Positions 16,332 to 25,761 are shown, numbered from the stretch's first letter. The stretch is DNA of 64,000 nt from Lachnospiraceae bacterium UBA1766 (GCA_002314715.1 DCGY01000021.1:28435-92434); one strand, 5' to 3'. Notes: a model not told the origin generated them from the sequence alone. A program made the numbers and translations.

Positions 16332-17601
16332 TTACATCCCTCACCATTACTTTCGAGTTCATATCATAATAACCTACTGTGTTCTTGTCCGAAACCACAG
16401 TGATATTTAGCGCATCGTACAAACGATGATATACCTCAAAATTGTCACCGTTATAGCCGGTAACGCCCATGGAAATCAGGTATTCTCCGCCCTGAAGACT
16501 CATATTCTGGGTAAACGTGATTTCCTTTTCCTCTCCGGGTTTTGCGCTCTCCAGGAAGGCCTTCTCAATCATGGAATTGGTACCGGTAATCTCCGTACCG
16601 ATTACATTTTTTACCGAAAAAGCAAAGATGGGCGCCGGTATGGGATTGATAAATTTCACTCTCATGTGAAGGGTGAACTCGCTTCCCTTTAAGATGGCGG
16701 AGGTCTTTACACCTCGGTCATCGGTCACGTAATATTCCATAATCCGGGCATCTCCGGAACCATATTCCAGGGCATCCGCATTCACACCCTGGGCCTGCTC
16801 CTTTGGCTTCGCCTCGGTAGCGTTTAAGTCGTTTTCTGCCTCTTCCCCGTCGGGGAAATCATACTGTCCCACCAGAACCCGCTTATACGCATCAATCATA
16901 TCTTTGGGAGAACCTTCTCCCAAAAGCTTTCCCTTATTTAAAAGGAATACCCTGTCACAGTACTTACTGATACTACTTAAATCATGGCTGACAAAGACAA
17001 TGGTTTTGCCCATTTCCTTGAATTCTTCAAACTTGTGATAGCACTTTGCCTGGAAAAATACATCTCCTACGGAAAGCGCTTCGTCCACAATCAGAATCTC
17101 CGGCTCAATATTAATGGCTACCGCAAAAGCCAGTCGCACAAACATACCGCTGGAATAGGTTTTCACCGGCTGATAAACATAATCCCCGATATCCGCAAAT
17201 TCCAAAATCGCGGGAAGCTTGGCTTCGATTTCTTTCTCGCTAAAGCCCATCATGGTACCGTTTAAATATATATTTTCGATACCGTTATATTCCTGATTAA
17301 AGCCTGCACCCAACTCCAAAAGAGCCGAGATTCGTCCGTTTACGTTCACCTGTCCGGAAGTAGGTGTCAGGACACCGGTAATAATCTTCAGAATGGTAGA
17401 CTTACCGGAGCCGTTGGTACCGATAATACCCACTGTTTCTCCGCGATATATATTTAAGTTTACATCGTTTAGTGCATAGTGAAGCTTGTACACCTTTTTG
17501 CCGATGCCGAATGCTTCCTTCATACGGTCGCGCAAACGATCGTACAACTTGTAAACCTTATTGACATTTTTGACTTCTATTGCAATTTCTCTCGTTTCCA
17601 T
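16324..17601 (-). CDS. Polysaccharide ABC exporter ATP-binding protein with C-terminal Wzt-type domain
   Basis: A 425-residue protein: an ABC ATPase (about 1-250) with Walker A GTNGSGKST, signature YSSGMFVRLAFA, Walker B ILIVDEALSVGD and switch VSHDLSS, then a linker rich in Glu and Ala and a beta-sandwich domain (about 270-425) like the carbohydrate-binding domain of Wzt, which recognises the capped end of the polymer in O-antigen systems. GGAGAG precedes the ATG. It lies between the permease gene and the methyltransferase-kinase gene, overlapping the latter by eight bases. It should power export of a finished lipid-linked polysaccharide. The presence of the extra domain together with the putative capping enzyme argues for cap-dependent export. 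Confidence 0.94.
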   Translation of the reverse strand: METREIAIEVKNVNKVYKLYDRLRDRMKEAFGIGKKVYKLHYALNDVNLNIYRGETVGIIGTNGSGKSTILKIITGVLTPTSGQVNVNGRISALLELGAGFNQEYNGIENIYLNGTMMGFSEKEIEAKLPAILEFADIGDYVYQPVKTYSSGMFVRLAFAVAINIEPEILIVDEALSVGDVFFQAKCYHKFEEFKEMGKTIVFVSHDLSSISKYCDRVFLLNKGKLLGEGSPKDMIDAYKRVLVGQYDFPDGEEAENDLNATEAKPKEQAQGVNADALEYGSGDARIMEYYVTDDRGVKTSAILKGSEFTLHMRVKFINPIPAPIFAFSVKNVIGTEITGTNSMIEKAFLESAKPGEEKEITFTQNMSLQGGEYLISMGVTGYNGDNFEVYHRLYDALNITVVSDKNTVGYYDMNSKVMVRDVNA

Positions 17602-17635
17602 TGGAGTCTCTCCTGAATTTCACAGATTTACCGTA

Positions 17636-18619
17636 TTATAAAACATCTGCAAAATGCACTTTTAATCGTTTAAAAATCATTGCACCGATTCCAAAGAGTA
17701 CCATCGTGGCAATCCAGAAATACATGGTGGAAAAGAAATTTTGGAAAAACCATTCCTGTTTGTAAATGGAACTTCGATAGCCGTTTACAATATACACCAG
17801 GGGATTAATCTTCAAAATAGTGGTCCACTTTCCGCTTAGGGTATTGATATCCCAAAGCACGGGAGTCGCCCACATACCAATTTGGAGAATAATATTAATA
17901 ATCTGTGTTAAATCCTTAAAAAACACAACAATCGCACAGGTGGAATAACTAAGCGCCAGTACGAAAATAAACAAACAAAAACTGTAGTAAAAAATCTGCA
18001 GAGTATAGAGACTTGGATAGTATCCGTACAATGCCGCAACCACCAATAAAATCAATACAAAGAACGCATGCACGAAGGTGGCCGCAATAATCTTGATAAT
18101 GGGTAAAATACTGATTTTAAATACCACCTTTTTTACCAGGTAGTCATACTCGCGAAGTGCGTTGGTACCATTATTCCAAGCCTCGCTGAAGAAAAACCAG
18201 GGCACCAGGCCCGCGGTCAAAAACAGCACAAAGGGTGCTTCCTCCGTACGAGAGGCAGCACCTCCTAAGATGCGGTCAAATACAATGTAATACATACCAA
18301 CCGTAACCACCGGCTGAACCAGCGCCCACAAAGCACCCATATAGGAGCCTGCATAGCGCTTCTTAAAATCATTTTTTGCAAGCTTCCAAATCAGATGTCT
18401 GCTCTGATACAGTTCTCCGATCAATCCGGTTACACGGTCATACCATTTGATAAATGCACCTGTAGCCACGAAAATCAGCCCACATGTCAGTATTTTTTTG
18501 ATGAACTCCTCCTGCTGATTCACATCGGGAGCTGTATTATTGTGAAATATTATGATTGCCACCACGATAATCGCACATACTACGAAAATCCCAATGTTAC
18601 GTGTCTTTGATGCCTTCAT
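17636..18619 (-). CDS. Polysaccharide ABC exporter permease (Wzm-like, ABC-2 type)
   Basis: A 327-residue integral membrane protein. Two extra N-terminal hydrophobic segments (about 8-28 and 42-60) precede an ABC-2 permease core of six helices. The cytoplasmic segment LIWKLAKNDFKKRYAGSYMG and WALVQPVVTVGMYYIVF are typical of Wzm/TagG-like exporters. It starts one base beyond the rfbC stop codon and is followed after 34 bases by its ATPase partner. It should form the membrane channel for the polysaccharide handled by the Wzt-like ATPase. The extra N-terminal helix pair is longer than the usual 260-residue family form. Confidence 0.92.
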   Translation of the reverse strand: MKASKTRNIGIFVVCAIIVVAIIIFHNNTAPDVNQQEEFIKKILTCGLIFVATGAFIKWYDRVTGLIGELYQSRHLIWKLAKNDFKKRYAGSYMGALWALVQPVVTVGMYYIVFDRILGGAASRTEEAPFVLFLTAGLVPWFFFSEAWNNGTNALREYDYLVKKVVFKISILPIIKIIAATFVHAFFVLILLVVAALYGYYPSLYTLQIFYYSFCLFIFVLALSYSTCAIVVFFKDLTQIINIILQIGMWATPVLWDINTLSGKWTTILKINPLVYIVNGYRSSIYKQEWFFQNFFSTMYFWIATMVLFGIGAMIFKRLKVHFADVL

Positions 18620-18620
18620 A

Positions 18621-19187
18621 TTAGTTCAAGCCCTTTTCCTTTTTATATCCTACAAAGCTTAACTGCTGCTTGTCCTTTTCAGACAATAAAAGCTCCATAT
18701 CGGGGGTGGTAGGCCACTCTACCGCAATGTCGGGGTCGTTGTACATAATTCCGCCCTCATCGCCGGGATGATAGAAATCACTGCACTTGTAGCAGAACTC
18801 GGCATAATCGGAAAGCACCAAAAATCCATGTGCAAATCCCTTGGGTACAAAGAACTGCTTTTTATTCTCCTCGGAAAGTAAAACACCCTTCCACCGGCCG
18901 AAGGTTTTGGAGCCCTCTCTTAAGTCAACGGCAACGTCAAATACTTCCCCCTTAATCACGCGAACCAGTTTATCCTGGGGATACTGCCACTGGAAATGCA
19001 ATCCGCGAAGGACACCCTTCTTGGATGCAGACTGATTATCCTGTACGAATTCTACATCAATTCCTGCTTCCTTAAAATCGTTGTAATTATAGGTCTCCAT
19101 GAAGTATCCTCTGTGATCTCCGTGAACCGTGGGGGTAATCACCTTTAATCCTTCAATTTCACATGTTTCTACTGTAATCTGTCCCAT
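18621..19187 (-). CDS. rfbC: dTDP-4-dehydrorhamnose 3,5-epimerase
   Basis: A 188-residue cupin-fold enzyme of normal family length. Visible landmarks are GDHRGYFMETYN near residue 22, FVQDNQSASKKGVLRGLHFQ with the catalytic-site histidine, the VFDVAVDLREGSKTFG strand pair, and VPKGFAHGFLVLSD. It converts dTDP-4-keto-6-deoxyglucose to dTDP-4-keto-rhamnose in the cytoplasm, the third step of dTDP-L-rhamnose synthesis. rfbA and rfbB lie just upstream in the same direction, separated by one GH25 gene; rfbD is not in the window. The product probably feeds the glycosyltransferases of this cluster. Confidence 0.96.
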   Translation of the reverse strand: MGQITVETCEIEGLKVITPTVHGDHRGYFMETYNYNDFKEAGIDVEFVQDNQSASKKGVLRGLHFQWQYPQDKLVRVIKGEVFDVAVDLREGSKTFGRWKGVLLSEENKKQFFVPKGFAHGFLVLSDYAEFCYKCSDFYHPGDEGGIMYNDPDIAVEWPTTPDMELLLSEKDKQQLSFVGYKKEKGLN

Positions 19188-19259
19188 TTTTTTCTCTCAC
19201 ATTTCGTTTTTTATTATCAATCATACGGTAGGGAACCATGAAGCGAATATTTGTCGCCC

Positions 19260-20522
19260 TTATTCCGCCTTGGAATAAGCAATATTCAAATTCACTTTCC
19301 CCGTAATGCCGTCAATGCTTGCTTTTGAGGTGTACTGCCACATCTGATAATAGCCCTGATACAGCGGAACACTGCGATACTCCGCAAGCCAGATATCGTT
19401 TTGTTCTACCCGGGAGGTAATAATTTTTTGATGGAAGAAATTACGACTTCCGTAAATACCCGCCTGATAGCCTTCCTTTCGGATCGTATTGCAAAATGCC
19501 TCGGTAATATAGGTTTTCGTGGTTACGTCCAAGGTATCTGCCCGTCCTTTACTTTCCGCTCCGTCCATAATCAGATAGACCGGATAACTGATCTTGTAAT
19601 GCTCAATCAGAGATACCACCATGGAAGCTTCTTCCACCGCTTCCACTTCGCTGATTGCCTGGGACTCAAAAGAAATACCTACTGCAATGCCCGCCGAAGC
19701 AGCTCCGCGAATATTGGTCTCAAACATGGCATCCTCTACCAAAACTCCGGACGAGATGCCCCGATATCCTGCGCGAATGATGGCAAAATCAATCCCTGCA
19801 TTCTTCACCTGATCCCAGTCAATGCTTCCCTGTCGGGAAGAAACATCCACACCGATTTTTGCCCCTCCGGATACGGTCTGAAGCTTGGTAATTTCCGTGG
19901 TGTCCGAATCCAGTAAAGCATCCTGCACGCGATGGTCCTCCACATCGGTGTCCACCTGGGAGGCCTTCTTTATAAGGAGTTCTATATCCTCGATGGCAGA
20001 ACATTCCACTTTTTCCTTCACACGAATCCTGGTCTTACTGACCGGAACATGATAGCCTTCTACCGGCATCAGCTGCACATAATATTCTCCGGGTTCCAAA
20101 TCGGCGATATAGATTACACCATCCTTGTCCAGATCCTTAAATTCTCCCTGATCCTCCAGCTTCACGTAAAAGCTTTCGCCGGTAACCGGCTTCCTGTGAA
20201 TATCCACAACCTGAATACGTAAATCCCTTTCCACGGAGGTCATAATCAGGGAGAGATTGTTTTGTGCATTTGTCTGAGAATCCTCTCTCCAGGATTCATC
20301 CGGGTCAAAAAACTTATCATCTCCGAGAAACGCCGACAAATTATTGCCAACCTGCTGGGTCTTTGACGTTTCCTGGGGTTTTTGTGTTTCGGAAACGGGA
20401 TTGCTGTTTCCGGACTTCTTTTTTCGAGGCTCTATGGGGTTGGTCAACAACACCAGTAACGCAATGAGCAAAATCAAAGTACCGGAAAGTAAAAATGCGA
20501 AGCTTTTTCGCTTAGAGTCCAT
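19260..20522 (-). CDS. Membrane-anchored GH25-like protein with altered catalytic motif
   Basis: A 420-residue protein with one membrane segment near residues 8-27, a low-complexity linker (about 28-75), a small beta domain (about 90-190) also found in the larger GH25 protein at 22609-25683, and a C-terminal GH25 fold (about 220-420) beginning [15 protein letters not shown]. The GH25 catalytic pair, normally D-x-E (LDVEAS in the paralog), is replaced here by LIMDGAES, so aspartate and glutamate are no longer correctly spaced. The protein may bind the wall without cutting it, or have changed specificity. It overlaps rfbA by 11 bases and precedes rfbC, which ties wall remodelling to rhamnose polymer synthesis. 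Confidence 0.9.
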   Translation of the reverse strand: MDSKRKSFAFLLSGTLILLIALLVLLTNPIEPRKKKSGNSNPVSETQKPQETSKTQQVGNNLSAFLGDDKFFDPDESWREDSQTNAQNNLSLIMTSVERDLRIQVVDIHRKPVTGESFYVKLEDQGEFKDLDKDGVIYIADLEPGEYYVQLMPVEGYHVPVSKTRIRVKEKVECSAIEDIELLIKKASQVDTDVEDHRVQDALLDSDTTEITKLQTVSGGAKIGVDVSSRQGSIDWDQVKNAGIDFAIIRAGYRGISSGVLVEDAMFETNIRGAASAGIAVGISFESQAISEVEAVEEASMVVSLIEHYKISYPVYLIMDGAESKGRADTLDVTTKTYITEAFCNTIRKEGYQAGIYGSRNFFHQKIITSRVEQNDIWLAEYRSVPLYQGYYQMWQYTSKASIDGITGKVNLNIAYSKAE

Positions 20523-21381
20523 TTGCTACCTCTACAAGATATTTGCCGTAATTGGTTTTCATCAAAGGCTCAGCCAGCTTTAACAGCTGCTCCTTGTCAA
20601 TAAATCCTCTCTTGTATGCAATTTCCTCGATGCAGGAAATGTAAAGTCCCTGTCTCTTCTGGAAAGCTGCTACGAAGTCGGAAGCGTCCAAAAGAGCATC
20701 ATGGTTACCGGTATCCAACCAGGCAAAGCCTCTGCCCAAGGTCTCTACGCGGAGGGTTCCTCTGTTTAAGTACTCATTGTTAATGCTGGTAATTTCGATT
20801 TCTCCTCTTGCGGAAGGCTTTACGTTCTTCGCAATTTCCACTACATCGTTGTCATAGAAATACAAACCGGGTACCGCATAGTTGCTCTTGGGATTCGCGG
20901 GCTTTTCTTCAATGGAAAGTGCCTTGCCGTTCTCATCAAACTCAACTACACCATACTCTCTGGGGTCTCTTACATAGTAACCGAAAATGGTTGCTCCGCT
21001 TTCTCTTGAAGCCACCTCACGAAGCACCTTTGAAAAGCTCTGACCGTAGAAAATATTGTCTCCCAAAACCAATGCCACGCGGTCTTTTCCGATGAAATTC
21101 TCACCGATAATAAATGCATCTGCCAGACCTCTGGGATATTCCTGAACAGCATATTCAATCTTCATGCCCAACTGGCTTCCGTCGCCCAAAAGTTCTTCAA
21201 ATACAGGAAGATCTCTGGGAGTGGAAATAATCAATACCTCACTGATACCGGCAAGCATCAGGGTAGATAAGGGATAATAAATCATGGGCTTGTCGTAAAC
21301 AGGCATAATCTGCTTGGAAATTGCCTTGGTAAGGGGATATAATCTGGTTCCGGATCCACCGGCTAAAATAATACCTTTCAT
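20512..21381 (-). CDS. rfbA: Glucose-1-phosphate thymidylyltransferase
   Basis: A 289-residue enzyme from the ATG at 21381 ([18 protein letters not shown]), chosen because GGAGG lies seven bases before it, whereas the ATG at 21387 is too close. The opening is the nucleotidyltransferase signature with its magnesium/phosphate loop; also seen are [19 protein letters not shown] and [15 protein letters not shown]. It makes dTDP-glucose from dTTP and glucose 1-phosphate, the first step to dTDP-rhamnose. It follows rfbB after an 81-base gap holding a stable hairpin, and its 3' end overlaps the GH25-like gene by 11 bases. Confidence 0.96.
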   Translation of the reverse strand: MKGIILAGGSGTRLYPLTKAISKQIMPVYDKPMIYYPLSTLMLAGISEVLIISTPRDLPVFEELLGDGSQLGMKIEYAVQEYPRGLADAFIIGENFIGKDRVALVLGDNIFYGQSFSKVLREVASRESGATIFGYYVRDPREYGVVEFDENGKALSIEEKPANPKSNYAVPGLYFYDNDVVEIAKNVKPSARGEIEITSINNEYLNRGTLRVETLGRGFAWLDTGNHDALLDASDFVAAFQKRQGLYISCIEEIAYKRGFIDKEQLLKLAEPLMKTNYGKYLVEVANGL

Positions 21382-21421
21382 TTTCATTCCTCCAAAAAAT
21401 TCGTATTATATAAACGCACCT

Positions 21422-21448
21422 AATGGGAACGATTGGCTCGTCCCCATT
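21422..21448 (-). other. Stem-loop between rfbB and rfbA
   Basis: On the minus strand AATGGGGACG and CGTTCCCATT form a 10-pair stem with one G-U pair around a 7-base loop. No T tract follows, so it is more likely a processing or mRNA-stability element between two co-directional genes than a full terminator. Confidence 0.55.
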
Positions 21449-21461
21449 TATGGTTGCTTAT

Positions 21462-22547
21462 TTATTTGTTTTCATACATATCGGTGTAGTATTTCTGATA
21501 ATCACCGCTGGTAACGTTGTTCATCCAGTCTTCGTTTGCACAATACCATGCGATGGTCTTCTTAATACCTTCCTTGAACATGGTCTCGGGATACCAGCCG
21601 ATTTCTGCCTTAATCTTATCGGGTGCAATGGCATATCTTCTGTCATGACCCTTACGATCCTCTACGTAGGTAATCAGGTTCTTATTGATATGTGCCTTTC
21701 TGGGATCGGAATCCGGAAGCATTTCGTTTAAGGTTTCCAGGATAATCTCGATGATTTCGATATTTCTCTTCTCATTGTGACCACCGATGTTGTAGGTTTC
21801 AAACAGTCTGCCCTGCTCCTGTACCATATCGATTGCCTTTGCATGATCCTCTACATACAACCAGTCACGAACGTTCTTGCCATCTCCGTAAACAGGAAGA
21901 TTCTTGCCCTGCAATGCGTTGTTGATCATAAGAGGAATCAACTTCTCAGGGAACTGATAAGGGCCGTAGTTATTGGAGCAGTTGGTAATATTTGCAGGGA
22001 AGTGATAGGTATCCATATAAGACTTCACCAGCATATCAGAGCTTGCCTTACTTGCGGAATAAGGGCTGTGAGGTGAATAAGGGGTGGTCTCATAGAAGAA
22101 TGCGTTATCATCATCCGGCAAAGAACCGTATACTTCATCGGTAGATACATGAAGGAACTTCTTTCCTTCCTTGAAGCTTCCGTCGGGAAGCTCCCATGCA
22201 GCCTTTGCACAGTTTAACATAACTGCGGTACCCATTACGTTGGTATTTACAAATACTTCCGGATTACGGATACTTCTGTCTACGTGACTTTCTGCTGCAA
22301 AATGTACCACTCTGTCGATATCATTTTCTGCAAAAATCTTTGCAATTGCTTCCTTGTCGCAGATATCTGCCTTTACAAATGTGTAATTGGGCTTGGACTC
22401 AATGTCCTTCAGGTTCTCCAGGTTACCTGCGTAGGTCAATACATCCACGTTAATAATACGAATCTCATCGCCGTACTTCTTAAACATGTAATGAATGTAG
22501 TTTGAACCGATAAATCCGGCTCCTCCTGTTACTAAATAGGTTCTCAT
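21462..22547 (-). CDS. rfbB: dTDP-glucose 4,6-dehydratase
   Basis: A 361-residue enzyme from the ATG at 22547 (MRTYLVTGGAGFIGSNYIHY), with GAGAGGG upstream. It is a short-chain dehydrogenase/reductase of the extended type: TGGAGFIG binds NAD, HVSTDEVYGSL holds the catalytic Thr-Asp-Glu, and YSASKASSDMLV holds the YxxxK pair. AESHVDRSI and NNYGPYQFPEKLIPL are typical for RfbB. It converts dTDP-glucose to dTDP-4-keto-6-deoxyglucose, a branch point for rhamnose and for amino sugars such as the one the RffA-like enzyme at 58200-59330 would make. It is 61 bases downstream of the large GH25 gene. Confidence 0.96.
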   Translation of the reverse strand: MRTYLVTGGAGFIGSNYIHYMFKKYGDEIRIINVDVLTYAGNLENLKDIESKPNYTFVKADICDKEAIAKIFAENDIDRVVHFAAESHVDRSIRNPEVFVNTNVMGTAVMLNCAKAAWELPDGSFKEGKKFLHVSTDEVYGSLPDDDNAFFYETTPYSPHSPYSASKASSDMLVKSYMDTYHFPANITNCSNNYGPYQFPEKLIPLMINNALQGKNLPVYGDGKNVRDWLYVEDHAKAIDMVQEQGRLFETYNIGGHNEKRNIEIIEIILETLNEMLPDSDPRKAHINKNLITYVEDRKGHDRRYAIAPDKIKAEIGWYPETMFKEGIKKTIAWYCANEDWMNNVTSGDYQKYYTDMYENK

Positions 22548-22608
22548 ATATTTTCCCTCTCTTTTAAAAAGATATTGTATTGTCACAGAAACAGAAAACT
22601 GCTTCTGA

Positions 22609-25600
22609 CTAATAACCCAAATAACTGATATTTAAGTCTACCTTACCGCTGATTCCTCCGATGGTTCCGGTGTCCTTATACTGCCATAAATCATAGTGAC
22701 CGGTATAGGTGGGCGTGCTGGCGTACTGGGCAAGCCAAATCTTGTAATTGCTCAATTCGGAAACATTGATTTTCTCGGTAAACCAGTTTTTGTTTGCATA
22801 AACACCGGGGGTATATCCGGCATTCTTGATGGTTTCACAGAAGGCCTTGCAAACTGCGGTACGGGTCTGTACATCAATCTTGTCGGCACGTCCGCCGCTG
22901 GCTTCCACATCGAGGAAAATCGGATAAGAAATCTTGTATTTCTTAATGCGATCCAATACAAACGAAGCTTCGTAAACGGCCTCTACTTCGTCAATCGCCT
23001 GGGTGAAGAAGTATACACCCACTTTTAAGCCTGCTGCGGTTGCTCCCTTAATGTTTTCTTCAAACTTGGAATCCTCAATCAGCTGGCCCTTGGAAGATCC
23101 TCTGTAACCGCAACGGATAATGACATAGGAAACACCGCTGTTTTTCACTGCATTCCAGTCAATTTTGCCATTCCACTTGGATACATCGATGCCCATGGTT
23201 CCGGAACCGGTCACCAGGCTTCCGTCACTGGCAAAGTTGTATTTTGCACCCTGAATGGTCTGCTCTCCGGTGACCTTCTCGCCCTTGGCATCATAATAAT
23301 ATACCTGGCCGTCAATGGTCTGCCAACCGGTATAGGTGGCGCCCATCATGATAAAGAACTGGGTTGCGGTATAATAATCTGCATAAACCGCCTCACGGTA
23401 CTTTTCGTTTTCCAGTACGTATACCTGATTATTGTTCATGTCCAAAAGCTTGGTCTCGTAATCATCCTTGGGCTGAGGCTTCACGGTTACCGCACAGGTG
23501 GCCTTTAATACCTCCTTGGTACCTTCCTCCTCGTAAGTGATGGTCAAAACACAAGAACCGGACTTTAATCCCTTAACGGTAATTTCCTGCTTTTCCACAG
23601 TAACAAGCGCTACGGAAACATCGGAGCACTCTACCTTCACGGCAGTGTCCTTGGTAAGAGCCTTTTCAATCTTGCACACCAGTTTTTCCGGCTTATCCAC
23701 CAGAACAGTCATCTCCTCGTCCACTACCAGCTTACGGGGATCTTCTACCTTCACCTGAATCTCCTTGGTGACCTTGGTCTGCTCGGTACCGTTGTAATAG
23801 TTGATATATGCGGTCAGTGTGGTCTCTCCCACGGTAAGCGCCTTTAAGGAAATGACACCGCTGTCATTTACATTCACTTCACCCACATACGTATTACTGC
23901 TGAATACTGCATAAGCCAGGGGAACACCGTCCACAAAGCCCTTGGCATCCAGTTTGATATCGGTTGTGGTTCCTACGGAAACCGTACGGGATGCTTCACC
24001 GGCATCCACTGTTCCGGAACCCCATACCGTTACTTCACAAGAACCGGAAAGGACAATTCCCTCCCCATTCTCGTCTGTCTTTTCCAAACGAATAATATAT
24101 CCAATCTGCGTCTTTCCGGGAGCTACACCGGTAACCGTACCGTTCACTCCGTTATTCGATACAGATGCAATTGCGGCATCGTTTCCTACGATTGCAACTT
24201 CTTTAATGGTCAATGCCCCGTTTTCATCGGAAGCCTGAATCGTGAAATCCTGTGATGCCCCAACCCAGATTTTAATATCACCGGGAGTTATGGCAGTGGT
24301 CATGGACACACTCTCAAGTGCACCGCCAAGTTTTACTGTAGCAGGCTCCGGAATCTGGTCCTTTTCAATCTCCGTGTAAGAATTTGCGGAAGCGGTACTT
24401 GTTACAAACTCTACCGTATCCTTGATAGAAGATTCCGTCTCTGTTTCATTCTTCTTGGTATCCTCTGCGCTGACATTGACTTCGCTTTCCTGCTTGATCT
24501 CGTCTACCACGTCAACCTTTGCATAGACAATCTTCTTCTTAACCTCTGCAGTTTGCGTAGAAGAAGGGAAAACGTAGTTGGAATACTTTGTATTATCAAA
24601 AGCATTCATTTTAATCTTATAATCACCGCCGGTAAGCTCCTTGCGGTAAATGATACCATCCATATCATCATCTTCCCAAACATCGGTGGTTCCGTCCGGT
24701 TTGGTAATGGTTACGGAAAAGGGTACGTTGGCAATCAACTTACTGCTTTCCCGGTTGGAAAACTTAATCTTTAAATCCTGTTGTACGGAAGTCAAAGACA
24801 TCGCTACCGCAATGGTATTCAGGTATTCATTCTCATTGTATCCGGTGGAAGTACCCTGATTACCGGTGGTTTGCTGCTGTTGCTGTTGTTGCTGCTCCTG
24901 CTCCTGTCTTTTCTGCTCCTCCACACGGGCAATTACCGCATTGGAAATGGCAGTGATTCCGTCCTCGCCGATCATATCGATTTTGCTGATGCTGTTATCG
25001 ATACCCGCGAAAAACTCCGAATTGTTAATTTCCTTGGGTTTGGAGAAATACAATCCGGCCACAATCAGTGCCAACGCAACGACGGCCACACCGGTTGCAA
25101 TGACAATTTTGTCCAAAAATCCTCCGGATTCCTCCTCGTCGTCATCGGACTCCAGTTCCTCTTCCGGGGTTCTTTTTTTCTTGGGCACATCATCGAAGAA
25201 ATCCTCCTGCCTGGGTGCCGCAACATGTAATTTCGGCAGGGTCTGTGTTTCACCCAATTCTTCCCGGACCTCTTTGTATTCGATCTCACCGGTAAACTCC
25301 AGAGCGTCCTGTTCTTCGGGCGCATCCTCTTCGTAATACTCTTCCTCGGTGTACTCGCCTTCCTCGGTGTATTCGCCGTCCTCGTAGTACTCGCCTTCTT
25401 CGGTGTACTCGCCTTCTTCGGTATATTCACCCTCTTCGGCGTATTCGCCGTCCTCGGTGTACTCGCCATCCTCGGTGTATTCACCCTCTTCGGTGTATTC
25501 GCCTTCCTCGTAGTACTCGCCTTCTTCGGTGTATTCACCTTCCTCGTAGTACTCGCCTTCTTCGGCGTATTCACCTTCCTCGGTGTGCTCACCGTCTTCC

Positions 25601-25683
25601 TCGTAATTTATATCCTCATCATAATCAAAATCCTCTACAAAGGATTCCTCTTCCGGTACATTTTTATGACCAAATAATTTCAT
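22609..25683 (-). CDS. Large membrane-anchored GH25 lysozyme with acidic repeat, Ig-like and wall-binding domains
   Basis: A 1024-residue protein from the ATG at 25683 (MKLFGHKNV), chosen for AAGGGA upstream and a promoter at 25762-25790. Order: an acidic cytoplasmic tract of 15 hexapeptides of the form T-E-E-G-E-Y (residues 28-117); one membrane helix (about 190-212); a glutamine tract; a beta domain shared with the GH25-like protein at 19260-20522; two or three bacterial Ig-like (Big_2) domains (about 470-760); a choline-binding-type repeat (GWQTIDGQVYYYDAKGEK); and a C-terminal GH25 domain starting MGIDVSKWNGKIDW with catalytic LDVEAS intact. It should cleave peptidoglycan outside the membrane. 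It heads the rfb-exporter gene run. The acidic cytoplasmic repeat is unusual for a wall hydrolase. Confidence 0.93.
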   Translation of the reverse strand: MKLFGHKNVPEEESFVEDFDYDEDINYEEDGEHTEEGEYAEEGEYYEEGEYTEEGEYYEEGEYTEEGEYTEDGEYTEDGEYAEEGEYTEEGEYTEEGEYYEDGEYTEEGEYTEEEYYEEDAPEEQDALEFTGEIEYKEVREELGETQTLPKLHVAAPRQEDFFDDVPKKKRTPEEELESDDDEEESGGFLDKIVIATGVAVVALALIVAGLYFSKPKEINNSEFFAGIDNSISKIDMIGEDGITAISNAVIARVEEQKRQEQEQQQQQQQQTTGNQGTSTGYNENEYLNTIAVAMSLTSVQQDLKIKFSNRESSKLIANVPFSVTITKPDGTTDVWEDDDMDGIIYRKELTGGDYKIKMNAFDNTKYSNYVFPSSTQTAEVKKKIVYAKVDVVDEIKQESEVNVSAEDTKKNETETESSIKDTVEFVTSTASANSYTEIEKDQIPEPATVKLGGALESVSMTTAITPGDIKIWVGASQDFTIQASDENGALTIKEVAIVGNDAAIASVSNNGVNGTVTGVAPGKTQIGYIIRLEKTDENGEGIVLSGSCEVTVWGSGTVDAGEASRTVSVGTTTDIKLDAKGFVDGVPLAYAVFSSNTYVGEVNVNDSGVISLKALTVGETTLTAYINYYNGTEQTKVTKEIQVKVEDPRKLVVDEEMTVLVDKPEKLVCKIEKALTKDTAVKVECSDVSVALVTVEKQEITVKGLKSGSCVLTITYEEEGTKEVLKATCAVTVKPQPKDDYETKLLDMNNNQVYVLENEKYREAVYADYYTATQFFIMMGATYTGWQTIDGQVYYYDAKGEKVTGEQTIQGAKYNFASDGSLVTGSGTMGIDVSKWNGKIDWNAVKNSGVSYVIIRCGYRGSSKGQLIEDSKFEENIKGATAAGLKVGVYFFTQAIDEVEAVYEASFVLDRIKKYKISYPIFLDVEASGGRADKIDVQTRTAVCKAFCETIKNAGYTPGVYANKNWFTEKINVSELSNYKIWLAQYASTPTYTGHYDLWQYKDTGTIGGISGKVDLNISYLGY
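25333..25602 (-). repeat. 18-bp tandem repeat encoding 15 acidic hexapeptides
   Basis: Fifteen in-frame 18-bp units within the large GH25 gene encode variants of T/Y/A-E-E/D-G-E-Y. Units differ mainly at the first residue and in the Glu/Asp position, and the DNA is nearly identical, so slippage or unequal recombination could change copy number without shifting the frame. Confidence 0.9.
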
Positions 25684-25761
25684 TTTGATTGTCCCTTCAA
25701 TTGCTTTTCCACAAGCTCTTGTGTATTTACAAGTCAAATTATGCAAAGTTATACGAAATAC

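Noticed and set aside
25065..25592. A long basic reading frame (Lys/Arg/Thr/Pro-rich) over the acidic repeat, on the same strand in another frame
   Set aside because: It is a by-product of the 18-bp repeat being open in several frames; the frame with membrane, Ig-like and GH25 domains is the real gene.
25333..25602. Regular short repeats that might suggest a CRISPR array
   Set aside because: Units are 18 bp with no spacers, in frame inside a coding gene, and no cas genes are near.
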